NCBI GenBank assembly: GCA_947646735.1
Contig: CANTFK010000017.1
Span: forward strand, 62,001-126,000
DNA length: 64,000 nucleotides
Origin: Peronospora farinosa
Lineage: Eukaryota; Oomycota; Peronosporomycetes; Peronosporales; Peronosporaceae
Direction of reading: 5' to 3'
The notes beneath the pieces are model-generated. The model saw only the letters and a program-made list of their open reading frames with translations, did not search any database and was not told the origin of the DNA. The translations under genes and the position numbers were made by a program. This document shows, piece after piece, positions 23,164 to 32,993 of this stretch (its first letter is position 1; each line of letters starts with the position of its first letter).

Positions 23164-24127
23164 ATGAAATCCGGTACTACGCCGGCGAATGGAGCAGAGG
23201 CGTCTGTCGAAGGGCTATTGGTACTGGTGATCGATACTAACCCTACGCACTGGTTCGCACAGGGAAATGAAGCAGACGACCGTGGTAATTTTCAGCAGCT
23301 AATCTCCAGCACCCTAGTGTTTGTAAACTCGTATCTGCTTCTCCACCGCAGCAATCGCATCGTGATCATCGCCGCCCATGCCGGTAAAAGCGCCATGTTG
23401 TATCCAAATCCAGCGCACGACGATACTTCTGGAAGTGCGGAGCAGGCTGCCAAGGTTAATGCAGTTGTCATGCAGCGTTTGCAGGAGCTGAGTGACACTC
23501 CGATGGACTGTGCCAAGCCCAACCGAACGGCTATTGCTGCGTCACTATCACGGGCCCTATGCTGTAAGCTACTGCAGTATTTAGCTGCGCTACATCGAGT
23601 TACTGATCTTGTGGTTTTCTTGTTGGTGTATGTATCTAGTCATTAATCGTGCTATGAATGAGGAGCCGGATCTACGACCACGTATCTTGGTCGTTCAAAA
23701 GTCCCCTGATGTGTCGGAGCACTACATTGCTATCATGAATGGTATCTTCTCGGCCCAGAAGAAGAACGTTGCAGTGGACGCATGTATTCTCGCGTCGGAG
23801 CAGTCCTCGTTCATGCAGCAGGCTGCGTATCTGACGGGTGGTATCTACTACAAACCCAACGACCACAGTGGCTTGCTACAGTATCTGATCTCAATCTACT
23901 TGCCCGATCCGTCCATGCGTAAATTGCTGAAGCTTCCATCGCAAGACTCCGTTGATTTTCGTGCAATGTGTTTTTGCCATCGAGAAGTGATTTCAACAGC
24001 GTTTGTCTGCCCAGTGTGTCTGTCATTATTTTGCAAATTCCGACCCATTTGCTCGACTTGTGGCATCCGAAGTCACATCGAGCCGATGGGGACGAAAAAA
24101 GGCAAAAAACACTCGCGTATGGAATAA
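23164..24127 (+). CDS. GTF2H3: TFIIH subunit TFB4 / p34
   Basis: Subunit of the TFIIH core, used in RNA polymerase II initiation and nucleotide excision repair. It is 295 residues in two exons, 23164-23563 and 23640-24127, with the junction giving RALCFINRAMNEE as in animal p34 (KALCYIHRMNKE). The N-terminal half is the von Willebrand A-like fold (LLVLVIDTNPTHWFAQ, VFVNSYLLLHRSNRIVIIAAH). The C-terminal half has AQKKNVAVDACIL, a QAAYLTGGIYYK segment and the C4 zinc finger FCHREVISTAFVCPVCLSLF with C-x2-C pairs (CFCH, CPVC, CSTC). The ATG at 23164 is the only good start for the conserved part; the frame runs further upstream through the minisatellite but with unrelated sequence. A second TFIIH-related gene, cyclin H, is in the same window. 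Confidence 0.93.
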
Positions 24128-24387
24128 TAAAAAGGACGGACGTTGAAATACTGATTTAGTAGAAAACAGCTTGTTGCATAAGACGGAGAGACGACGCCTT
24201 TTTTATAAACATTACCAGCGTCAACGCCAGATCGATTGGCTCACTGGCTCTTAGATGGCAAAATCAAGATTATGCGCACTTATTTGTTCTTTTCGACCAG
24301 TTAAGTTGAACGGACGCACCGAGTCTGCATCTCGTGGGACTGCAGAGAGCGTCATAGTCAGAATCGCCACGTAAGCCAACAAACAGC

Positions 24388-25408
24388 ATGACCCGGTAGG
24401 TGTCCATTGCATTCCAAAAATGCTCTATAGTGAATCTCTAACTAATTGCATTGTCATGATCCTTGCAGACCCACGATCGCACAAGTTTTCGCCGAGTGCA
24501 AGGCTAAGAATAAAGCAGTCTTTATCACCTTTGTGCCCTGCGGCTTCAAGACCAGGGCCGACACAGTAGGCATTTTGCTGGGACTTCAGCGTGGAGGCGC
24601 TAACCTCATTGAGGTGGGCGTCCCATACTCGGACCCGCAAGCTGATGGTCCAACTATCCAACGTGCCCATCAGGTGGGTGTGAACCAGGGCATCACGTTG
24701 TATGATGTTCTGGCCACAGTGCGCGAGGCGCGTGCCCAGGGCCTCACCATTCCAGTGGTGCTTATGGGTTACTACAACAATATTTTGCAGTATGATGAGA
24801 CAAGGGTGTGCCTTGATTCTCAAAAAGGTACGAACGTTATTGAGGTAGTTGTCGTGCTTTGTGTGAACCTTATCTCATTGGCTTGTCTTGTTTGCATACG
24901 GCAGCTGGTGTGGACGGATTTATTATTGTGGATCTGCCGCCTGAGGAAGCCAAATCGTTCAGTGACGATGCCGCAAAGCATGGTCTTGCTTTTATCCCGC
25001 TGGTGTCTCCTACGACGACGGACGAGCGCATGAGGCTCATTAGTTCAATCGCACATGGCTTTGTGTACTGTGTGAGTCATACGGGCGTAACTGGCGCTCG
25101 AAGTGCACTGCCATCGTACATAGACTCTTTCATGGCGAGGAGTAAGTTGCCATTTGTCTGACTTTGCTGCGAAGTGTTGTTTGTACTGACTACATATGTT
25201 TTGCTTTGCTGCAGTCCGTGCAAATGTGAAGCATCCGTTGGCGCTGGGCTTTGGTATTTCCACCCGCCAGCACTTTATGCAAGCCAGTGCACTTGCAGAT
25301 GGTGTCGTGATCGGGTCTAAGATTGTCGAAGTCATTGAGAATTCTCCAACCAAAGCCTCTCGTGCCACTGATGCCGAAGCGTTCGCTAAGAGCATTGTGA
25401 ATCCGTAG
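24388..25408 (+). CDS. trpA: Tryptophan synthase alpha chain (indole-3-glycerol-phosphate lyase)
   Basis: Cleaves indole-3-glycerol phosphate to indole and glyceraldehyde 3-phosphate in tryptophan synthesis. It is 265 residues in four exons: 24388-24395, 24469-24827, 24905-25141 and 25215-25408. The first coding exon is only 8 nt (ATGACCCG); without it the conserved frame has no ATG. The TIM-barrel signature IEVGVPYSDPQADGPTIQRA includes the catalytic Glu and Asp. Later segments are GVDGFIIVDLPPEE, FIPLVSPTTTDERM, VYCVSHTGVTGAR and the phosphate-binding LGFGISTRQH. In fungi the alpha and beta chains are fused; here the alpha chain ends at the usual family length with no beta domain downstream, so the beta chain must be encoded elsewhere. 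No plastid or mitochondrial presequence is seen. Confidence 0.93.
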
Positions 25409-26132
25409 ACCAGTGAGATGTGTTCAAGAGGGCATTGTGTGCTCCATTCCTGCAAGAAATAAATTTAAATGGTCAGTGCAAAGTGGCAACGTTTGCTAGA
25501 TAGTCAAAATCTGCCAAATAATTGATGAGTTTAAAGCTTAAGCGTTTGTGTACATATGCATATCCGTACTGCTTAAACGGCGTGAGTTCGAGTCCCCGTA
25601 CCAGCGAAAAACAACATATTTCGTACCTAGAAATAGCACACTTCGAAGCCCGATGTGTCTGTACCATTAGACTAAGGATCGGGTCAATCTGTGTGCGATA
25701 ATATTACAAAGCATGTCCGGGTGTCAGAACTGAGTACTTGTCCAAAAGGGTAAAAGAGGTCTCAGCATCTGCCAATCGACGTGCGTACATTCTTTCTTGG
25801 TACAGAGATATCAGTTTATTTTACATATATGCACTCGTGCATGGGCGTGGGACCAGTTGACCACACAGTCGAAAAACGACACAGCAAAACATCTGTGAAA
25901 AAGTATCCATCGTCAGAGCTGACACAAGAGCATAGAGACCAATAGTAGCCGCACGCATACGTGCTGTTGGATACAAAATACAGTCACAAGAAGATTGTTA
26001 CATTCAGCATGTTCTTGAGTGAAGAAAAGTGATCTTGATATTACGCAATGGAGTTCTGCCAGCTAAAAATTCTTGATGCCAACCAAGCTGTGATTGCTAC
26101 ATTACATGCATGTTCATTACTCTACTTTACTT
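25409..26132. other. Intergenic stretch with tRNA-like fragments
   Basis: About 720 bases between trpA and the zinc-finger frame downstream of RAD54. On the plus strand GTTCGAGTCCCC (25585-25596) looks like a tRNA T-arm/B box followed by a plausible 3' end (TACCAGCG). On the minus strand around 25676-25640, TAGTCTAATGG (A box and D arm, GTC pairing with GAC) is followed by an anticodon-loop-like CTTCGAA as in tRNA-Arg(UCG), but the anticodon stem is broken. The two parts are in opposite orientation and no complete cloverleaf forms, so these are treated as relics. No other feature seen. Confidence 0.4.
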
Positions 26133-26486
26133 CTACCAGTCAAAGTCATCGTCTCCCAAGTCAATAATTTGAGGACGAGATCGTCGATATCGAAAACCAC
26201 AACTTGAACAGTTGAGACTAGTTGCCGGGTTGATTAGCGTGCATCGTGAACAGCTCCACGCAGACTGAGCCTCGTTCTCTTTATGTTTTTCCTTTGTATC
26301 GACGGCTTGATCCCTCACTGGGCGCTCGTCACTCAGGATAGTCTCAACAAAGGCATCTTCGTCATCCGAATCCGAAAACTCACTCGCCTTCAGCTTCTTC
26401 GGTGACCAGGAACCCGCGTCAACCTCTGGCACAAAAGTTACCCTTCTCTTTAATTTTAAAGGCGCCGAAGTTGATTCCAATGGCAC
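26133..26486 (-). CDS. RanBP2-type zinc-finger reading frame, no start codon of its own
   Basis: An open frame of about 117 codons immediately after the RAD54 stop, same strand, different frame. It contains a good RanBP2-type zinc finger near the C-terminus: W-x-C-x2-C-T at WSCSRCTLINP, then an asparagine and a C-x2-C pair (NCSSCGF). Before that are KRRVTFVPEVDAGSW and an acidic SDSDDEDAF; the end is acidic (IDLGDDDFDW). There is no ATG in frame before the conserved part; the frame is open only back to a TGA at about 26546. It may be a 3' exon of RAD54 joined by a splice that could not be located with confidence, or a neighbour damaged by a frameshift. Such fingers bind ubiquitin, RNA or Ran in other proteins. 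Confidence 0.5.
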   Translation of the reverse strand: MPLESTSAPLKLKRRVTFVPEVDAGSWSPKKLKASEFSDSDDEDAFVETILSDERPVRDQAVDTKEKHKENEAQSAWSCSRCTLINPATSLNCSSCGFRYRRSRPQIIDLGDDDFDW

Positions 26487-26533
26487 GGAAGTCAGTGACG
26501 TGGGCAGTGATGTGGGTCGCCGGATGGATGGTT

Positions 26534-29350
26534 TTAAGTAACTTCAGATTCTAATGTGCTGCATCTCGAAACTGAACGAGACGCGTCACCGTCGCTTTCT
26601 GATTCACTCTCATCAAGATCTTCGCTACCTTCATCACCTTCATCGCTCTGACTTGAACAATCATCCTCCGATTCATCCATAACCGGTGTTTTCTTCCGTG
26701 TAGAGCGTTTGGGTTTCCTGCCGTCCGTAGCATGCTGTGTATTTGTGGCTTCAATAATTTCCAGACGTTTACGTTTGCGCTCCTCATCACGCTGAATTTC
26801 CTTTTCTTCATTTTCAGCTTGATGCTCCCGAAGCAACTCCCAATCAATGCGGCAACTGAATGCAAAACTCACTAAGTCAGCTTTCGCCTGCTGGAGAGCT
26901 GCTTGCATTACTTCGTCATCGACAGAAGCGTAGGAACGATGGTGACCCCAACTATTCAGATTCTCTTCCGTTGGCATGCCAATTTGCGGATGATAGTCCT
27001 TGACCGTGTCATCGGTAGTTCCCTCATCGCTTGTTGTGTCTCTTATCGGTAAAACATCGCTTATTGTCTCCTTTCCGCTTCCACTATCATCATCAATCGC
27101 AATTACAGAAGAAGTGTCAATACCATCATTGCCATCATCTCGCCACTGGCAACGATCGCATTTTAGCTGATCATGAGTATCCGACATGGTGCCCTTCCGG
27201 AACACAAATAGCCGTTTTAAATCTTTCGAAGACAACGAGTTGACCTCCTCTTTATCGTCAACAATATTCTGAAGACCTTCTTTAGACAGCTGCCGTTGGA
27301 AAATCTTCTCTTCAAGCGTCCCTGTCGCAAGAAAGCGGTACACATAGCACATCTTTTTTTGCCCCTCACGCCACACACGAGCAGCGGCTTGTTTGTCGGT
27401 CGCAGGATTCCAATCAGGGTCGAACAGTACCAACCGGTTCGCACCAATCAAATTCAAACCACACCCGCCAGCTTTACTTGACAGTAGGAAGGCAAACGAG
27501 TTCGTTGTCGGATCATTAAAGGTGTCGACGAGATTCTTGCGTTTCTTGGCAGACGTAGTTCCATCCAGACGAACAAACGGCAGATGTCGTTCCTGGCATA
27601 GAGTCGTTACAACATCCAAAGTCTGCGTGTAGTTGGACACGATCACGATACGGTCTGTTGTCGTCTTCCTCATAGAAATCATTAAACGATCGAGTAACAG
27701 CATCTTTCCAGACCATTCTGGATAGCACGTGCGTCCACCAAAGCTTCCTCGTCGGTGTCGACCATCATCGCCTCCATTGTTTCTGCATTCCTTTGCCCCT
27801 GCGAAGTATTGCGCGCAGTTACTAAATCCAGGAAGTTTAGTGTTGGCTTTTCCCGTTTCATCGAAAATGAGCAGAGGGTGGTTGCACAACTTTTTCAATG
27901 CGGTAATAGACGACAGGACGTTGACACTCTTATGTTTCATCATATCACGACAGGCGCTGGAAGACAGAAAATGCATGTAAAGCTGTTCCTGTAAACGGGA
28001 CAGTGGGCAGCAAATCACCTGCATTAACTTTGGCGGTAGATGTTTTGCGTTAAGGATGTTGCCTCGACGCAAAATAAACTGATTTACAATTTCACAAAGC
28101 ACCGCCGAGCATGACTGCGCCACATCTCGCTCACGATCCGTAGAGTCCGGTTCTCTCCCAATCAATATCGGCCCCAAATACTTTTTACGAAACTCGCTTG
28201 GCGTACCGAGTATGTTCGGGTTCGTAAAATCCACCATCGCAAAAAACTCCTCCAGATCATTTTGCATCGGTGTGCCAGACAAAAGTACGCGCTTGCGACA
28301 TGCCAACGAAGATAACGCTTTGTTAATCTGTGAGTTGGCATTCTTCAGTCGATGTGCTTCATCACATATCAGCAGTTCGCAGCAAGCTGGTGTATCGGCA
28401 AACTTTTGAGCGTGCATACGAAAGGTCTCGTACGATATGATCAGCACCTGTGCAGAAAATCCGGGTCGTGGTCTCTTGCTTCCCTCAATAAACTGGCTAA
28501 TCCCTTTAATCACTGTCTCACGTTTTGCTTCAAACAAAGCCACTGTCTTCACACGCCCGTGCAGCCACTTAATAATCTCATCATCCCAATTCTTTACTAA
28601 TGACGTTGGACAGACCACAATCGCTCGATTTACCGTTGGTTGCATACTCATGCCTGTCTTAAACAGCGTATACATCAACGCGATACTCTGAAGAGTCTTG
28701 CCGAGACCCATGTCGTCAGCTAAGATACATCCTTGCCCGTCAAACCCTCTCACTTGACACACACATTCAAACATAAACTGCACACCTTCTCGTTGATGAG
28801 GTCGTAAGAAATTGCCCACAATCTCAGGTACCACCACTTTGACATCAGGATCTATGTCGCTCTGCCACAACACAAGAGGCGGTGGAGCATCAGGCACAGA
28901 AACTGCCGTAGCAACTTCCTCTATTGCTATCGATTCAGGCTCTACAAGCGTTTCAATGTCCTCAACGTCGACTTCCACAGGCAGCAGGTCGTGACGCACC
29001 ATCGGCTTGAGGACGGCAGAACCCCAGCGACGTCGCATACCCAGTGTCTTGACATGCAAAAGGCGATTACTCTCTTGCGATCGCCCTCCTTCTCCACATG
29101 GAGATTTGAATGGACGTCGTATCTGCTGTGCACGACGTTCTGGTTCCATTACTAAAAATGACAGGAACGGAAGACGCTTGACGGACAGCGACGCGCCACT
29201 GAGAAGCGCCTGGTGGTTTCTAATTGCATGTTCGTTTTCTAATGCCTCTTGGTCACTATCTTGTGGCTGAACACGTCCAGACTTTGCCTTTACAGGCAGA
29301 ACAAACGGCTTGAACTGCGCACCGCCACTGCCATTACATCGACGCATCAT
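26534..29350 (-). CDS. RAD54: RAD54 DNA repair/recombination translocase (SWI2/SNF2 family)
   Basis: Double-strand DNA translocase that works with RAD51 in homologous recombination. Single exon, 938 residues from the ATG at 29350, which gives an N-terminus MMRRC as in other RAD54 proteins (MRRS); an ATG at 29383 would add 11 residues. Motifs in order: RPHQREGVQFMFECV; Walker A ILADDMGLGKTLQS; VVCPTSLVKNW; LIISYETFRMHA; DEAH box ICDEAHRLKN; VLLSGTPMQNDLEEFF; the RAD54 segment LGTPSEFRKKYLGPIL; SSITALKKLCNHPLLIFD; and helicase motif VI AAARVWREGQ. After the ATPase core comes the RAD54-specific MSDTHDQLKCDRCQ. The C-terminal 100 residues are highly charged (SESESDGDASRS). It is divergent from a PPR gene. 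Confidence 0.93.
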   Translation of the reverse strand: MMRRCNGSGGAQFKPFVLPVKAKSGRVQPQDSDQEALENEHAIRNHQALLSGASLSVKRLPFLSFLVMEPERRAQQIRRPFKSPCGEGGRSQESNRLLHVKTLGMRRRWGSAVLKPMVRHDLLPVEVDVEDIETLVEPESIAIEEVATAVSVPDAPPPLVLWQSDIDPDVKVVVPEIVGNFLRPHQREGVQFMFECVCQVRGFDGQGCILADDMGLGKTLQSIALMYTLFKTGMSMQPTVNRAIVVCPTSLVKNWDDEIIKWLHGRVKTVALFEAKRETVIKGISQFIEGSKRPRPGFSAQVLIISYETFRMHAQKFADTPACCELLICDEAHRLKNANSQINKALSSLACRKRVLLSGTPMQNDLEEFFAMVDFTNPNILGTPSEFRKKYLGPILIGREPDSTDRERDVAQSCSAVLCEIVNQFILRRGNILNAKHLPPKLMQVICCPLSRLQEQLYMHFLSSSACRDMMKHKSVNVLSSITALKKLCNHPLLIFDETGKANTKLPGFSNCAQYFAGAKECRNNGGDDGRHRRGSFGGRTCYPEWSGKMLLLDRLMISMRKTTTDRIVIVSNYTQTLDVVTTLCQERHLPFVRLDGTTSAKKRKNLVDTFNDPTTNSFAFLLSSKAGGCGLNLIGANRLVLFDPDWNPATDKQAAARVWREGQKKMCYVYRFLATGTLEEKIFQRQLSKEGLQNIVDDKEEVNSLSSKDLKRLFVFRKGTMSDTHDQLKCDRCQWRDDGNDGIDTSSVIAIDDDSGSGKETISDVLPIRDTTSDEGTTDDTVKDYHPQIGMPTEENLNSWGHHRSYASVDDEVMQAALQQAKADLVSFAFSCRIDWELLREHQAENEEKEIQRDEERKRKRLEIIEATNTQHATDGRKPKRSTRKKTPVMDESEDDCSSQSDEGDEGSEDLDESESESDGDASRSVSRCSTLESEVT

Positions 29351-29520
29351 GTTGATAAGTGAAAGGCAGTGCTTACATTTCATTGGTCAAAAGTATTAAA
29401 TGACCATCACTCAGCTTACGGTATACGATATACAACGTTTTGATTGGTTAGTAGTATACTAGTCTGTTTTTCAACCAATGAAAAGGCAAGAAATGGGTCC
29501 TGGCACTTCCGAACGCATTA
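29351..29520. promoter_or_regulatory. Shared divergent promoter with three CCAAT boxes
   Basis: The 170 bases between the RAD54 (minus) and PPR (plus) starts carry three CCAAT-type pentamers: ATTGG at 29382-29386 and 29443-29447, and CCAAT at 29475-29479. The last two face each other about 30 bases apart, giving an imperfect inverted repeat (GATTGGTTAG and AACCAATG). NF-Y-type control of both genes is an inference. Confidence 0.45.
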
Positions 29521-32500
29521 ATGGTCACTAGGGTGCAGCGAACGGGGTTCCGGCGTGCGTTATTTCGATGGCTACAACCCACGCCACTCATCTACAAAAA
29601 TATTGCTACTTCTATAGACCGTTCGTACCCAGTTCTCGGCTTTTGTGCTCGCCAGGTCACAGTATTAACGTCAAATGGAGACCAAGTATCTGCATTACAG
29701 CGACTCGCTGATGCTTCCAGGAATTCGTGGCGATTACGCGCGATTGTGAATGATGTAGAGCAATCACTACCTGTGGACAAAGGCAGACGATTCTACAACC
29801 GCCGAGTGGTGGAAACGCTGGAACAGAGCGACTACAATCGTGCTTGGGCCATCGTGGAGACACTGCATCGACGTTATCCGAACAAGGCCGTTCTCTGGCC
29901 GTACACGTACAACCTGATGCTGCGTCATTATTGCAAGCAGCAGAAGACGCTGATGAACTCGAATCTAAGACGTATCTTGGCGTTGCTGGACGTGATGGTG
30001 GCTCAAGGCTGCGCAGACCAGACGAGCATTGAAATAGCAATGGCTGCGTGCAGTCGTGCACGGCATTTACGAAGTGCGAGGCATGTGCTGGAGAAGATGC
30101 AAGAGGCTGGAATAGAACCGGACGAAAGGATATTTGGCTTTGTAATCAATTGCTGTGCGAGGAAGCAAGGACTGGTTAAGATGGCGGAACGGTGTTTTGA
30201 TGAAATGCTAATTGCAGGAGTGAAGCCAACAGGGCTGGTTATTAAGGCCTTGCTGCGGGTGTACTCGCGTGATTGTGGACGATCGGAGGTAATGCGGAAG
30301 CTTGTAAAGCGAGCGAGCGATGAGTTTGAGTTGGTTCCCGACACTGGCATAACCCGAACGATGGTGTATTATCTTCTGTGTGAAGGTGACGTCGATGGTG
30401 CTGTGCATTTTATGCGAAAGGTTGAGAGTATTTTCCCGTTTGCGGAATCTATAAAGCTGCCTGTAAAGCGCCAAGTAGTGAATGCGCTAGTTGATGCTTG
30501 TCGTCAACGTGGTGAGTGGGATTTGACTGAATACGCGCTTACGCTTGTGGACAAGACCGATGACGAGGACGTTTTAGCTGTCGATTATGACCAAGATGTG
30601 CAACATTCGATTGAGCTAAAGCAGTTGGTTGCGAAACGTGATGCTTTATCTGCGGCGGTAGTCTGGGCGCTGGATGATCAAGATTGGTCTCGAATGACAC
30701 GACTGGAACAGAAAGCATTTTTTGTGAATCGAAATCAGAAAGAGAGTTTTGAGCGCGCGTTGGAGCATATGCGTTCACGCACGAAAAAGTGGTCAATTCA
30801 ACGACTGTCCTTAAAGCTAGAGGGCAAGTTGAGGGTATTGGATGAACTGATTCGCACCAGAAGTGCAACTGCAGACGACTTCAATGCTGTGTTAGGTATT
30901 TGCGGGAGACAAGGACAGTCGGTAGATGCAGTGTCCGTTTTGACAAAGATGAAAAAATACGCAGAAGTTTTGCCAGAATGCACGCCGACGACTTGGAGTT
31001 ATAACGCGTTGCTAAATGGATATGCAGTTCGTGGTGATGTTGAACACATAGAATCGATCGTGAATGAGGTGATCGACAGCGGTTTACAGCTTGATCAAGT
31101 GACTATGAACACAGTGATCAAGGCCTATATCGCCAATGTAAAAGATAGCATTAGTCAGGCGCGTCTCAACACTATGATGCAAGCGCTATCATTTTTTGAG
31201 TGGTGTACTAACGACCAGAAACTCAATCCAGGGACAGCAACTTATTACTTGCTATTTCGGTTATTTGCAACGTACTTGGAGTCACCTTGTGACGAAGAGT
31301 TGATATATAGCCACGGCGGCTATAGTGAAGAAGTCATGGATGGCCAAGGCGGAGAACTCATGGCATGGATGGGAGAGTTCATATCCAGCACCTGCCACGA
31401 CGCACCTCTTGGGTCACTGGATACTGGTGTGTTCAATAATGCGTTTGACTATTACTACCGCCTCGGTGACGTGGATGAATCGTTTGCACTATACAATTTG
31501 ATGAAGAAGCGCGGATTTCAGCCAGATGACACAACCCTCGGACTGATGTTTGCTACATGCGCGAGCCAGCAGCAGTTTGAGGTGGGCTTAAACTTTCTAG
31601 ACCATTTAATGACCACCGACAGTTATAAGCCGACGCTGAAGGTACTCAGTGGTGCCATGCAGCTATGTGCAAACTCAAAGAACCCGGACGGAGCACTGGA
31701 GCTCTTCCGAGCTATTGAATCGTCAGGCACATTTGCGCTTACTGTAGAAACGTACGAGCCTGTGGTGTTTGCATATGCTCGGGTTGGTAATGTGGCTAGT
31801 GCCTGGGAGATCGCAAGCGAGATGGAAGAGAAACTTGGGAGAGTATCGATTAGCATCTACAACCGCATTTTGTTGGCGTGCGTAGAAGCTGCTCTTCCTG
31901 GACATGCCCTGGAAGTGCTAGATGTGATTCGGCTTAAAGAAGGAGTAACTCCCGACATTATTTCTTACAATACGGCATTGGAGGCTTTCGTGAGAGCTGG
32001 AGAGCGAGCGGCATGGTGGAGAAAGAACAAAAGCAATGTGGCGAAGGAAGATGATTGCAGAGTTGATGAAGATGGCAGGAATGACGAAGACTATTGTGAC
32101 AGTGATCATGTGAAGGAAGAGGAGCCTGGTATAGAGGATTCTACTTCAGGCAACAGCAGTGTTGTGAAGACGGCGCGATGCAAAGATTATGAGCTTGAAC
32201 AGCGTGAGAGAGCTGCATGGGTTCGTGCTGCTGTTCTAGGTCTACTCGACGAAATGCAGGAAGGCCGAGTGAGACCGGACATGACTACTTATGAACGTGC
32301 GATAGCTGCGTGCAGTGTGAACGAGGATTTTGAAGGTGTGATCACCATATTCGACCGACTCATTGCCCGTAAGCGAGGTAAGGATGCTGGTAAGCTGAAA
32401 AGCGATCTCGTGACAGAATCCTCTTTTTCAGCCTACCTTGTGGCGTGCACATCATTGCAAGACAAAGACCGCGTGATTGAAGCTTCGACACTTCTCCACA

Positions 32501-32925
32501 AATGGCACGCCGCAACGGGCCAAGTCCCGCCAGCGTTTGTCGTGGCGCAATTGTTGGACTCCTTGGAAAGTCTTGGTGAATGGCGCCGAGCTGTTCGGAT
32601 GCTTCCTAATTGGCGGACATTGTTTGGCGTTTCGCCTAGCGTTGCTGTACTCAATCGTGTCATGCAAATGTGTAACCATGCAGAAGAATACCACCTTGTG
32701 GCTCCAATATTCGCTACTATGCAGGATGCTGCAGCTTCCCGCGTTTACCCCGACGCAGAGAGTTATATTCAACGAATTTATGCCGAAGAGCAGCGTGAGA
32801 ATTGGGTAGCAGCCACGAATCTGTTCGTAGAGATGCAGAAAACGTGCCCAAGCGATGAGATTCCACATCAACAGCTTCAGAAGATTGCATTAGGTCGCAA
32901 CAGGTTGCGTCAAAGAGAGCGTTAA
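29521..32925 (+). CDS. Large pentatricopeptide repeat (PPR) protein, probably mitochondrial
   Basis: Single-exon protein of 1134 residues. The N-terminus (MVTRVQRTGFRRALFRWLQ) is basic and free of acids, as in a mitochondrial targeting peptide. Many 35-residue PPR units follow, for example ARHVLEKMQEAGIEPDERIFGFVIN, ERCFDEMLIAGVKPTGLVI, WSYNALLNGYAVRGDVEHI, ALYNLMKKRGFQPDDTTLGLMFATC and LDVIRLKEGVTPDIISYNTALEAFV. PPR proteins bind single-stranded RNA in organelles and act in processing, stability or translation. An acidic insertion (DEDGRNDEDYCDSD, about residues 845-885) interrupts the array. The unit count and the predicted RNA code could not be worked out reliably by eye. Confidence 0.85.
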   Translation: MVTRVQRTGFRRALFRWLQPTPLIYKNIATSIDRSYPVLGFCARQVTVLTSNGDQVSALQRLADASRNSWRLRAIVNDVEQSLPVDKGRRFYNRRVVETLEQSDYNRAWAIVETLHRRYPNKAVLWPYTYNLMLRHYCKQQKTLMNSNLRRILALLDVMVAQGCADQTSIEIAMAACSRARHLRSARHVLEKMQEAGIEPDERIFGFVINCCARKQGLVKMAERCFDEMLIAGVKPTGLVIKALLRVYSRDCGRSEVMRKLVKRASDEFELVPDTGITRTMVYYLLCEGDVDGAVHFMRKVESIFPFAESIKLPVKRQVVNALVDACRQRGEWDLTEYALTLVDKTDDEDVLAVDYDQDVQHSIELKQLVAKRDALSAAVVWALDDQDWSRMTRLEQKAFFVNRNQKESFERALEHMRSRTKKWSIQRLSLKLEGKLRVLDELIRTRSATADDFNAVLGICGRQGQSVDAVSVLTKMKKYAEVLPECTPTTWSYNALLNGYAVRGDVEHIESIVNEVIDSGLQLDQVTMNTVIKAYIANVKDSISQARLNTMMQALSFFEWCTNDQKLNPGTATYYLLFRLFATYLESPCDEELIYSHGGYSEEVMDGQGGELMAWMGEFISSTCHDAPLGSLDTGVFNNAFDYYYRLGDVDESFALYNLMKKRGFQPDDTTLGLMFATCASQQQFEVGLNFLDHLMTTDSYKPTLKVLSGAMQLCANSKNPDGALELFRAIESSGTFALTVETYEPVVFAYARVGNVASAWEIASEMEEKLGRVSISIYNRILLACVEAALPGHALEVLDVIRLKEGVTPDIISYNTALEAFVRAGERAAWWRKNKSNVAKEDDCRVDEDGRNDEDYCDSDHVKEEEPGIEDSTSGNSSVVKTARCKDYELEQRERAAWVRAAVLGLLDEMQEGRVRPDMTTYERAIAACSVNEDFEGVITIFDRLIARKRGKDAGKLKSDLVTESSFSAYLVACTSLQDKDRVIEASTLLHKWHAATGQVPPAFVVAQLLDSLESLGEWRRAVRMLPNWRTLFGVSPSVAVLNRVMQMCNHAEEYHLVAPIFATMQDAAASRVYPDAESYIQRIYAEEQRENWVAATNLFVEMQKTCPSDEIPHQQLQKIALGRNRLRQRER

Positions 32926-32993
32926 CGTAAAAGGCTCGTGCTACTTACTACCTGGGCTTTATCCAGGTGTTCTCAACAAAGAGAAGAACACTT

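Noticed and set aside
22873..23646. Reading TFB4 as a longer protein starting at 22873 through the minisatellite
   Set aside because: The upstream part has S-T-D-N repeats and unrelated hydrophobic sequence, and family members begin near the ATG at 23164; the frame also runs past the true splice donor at 23563.
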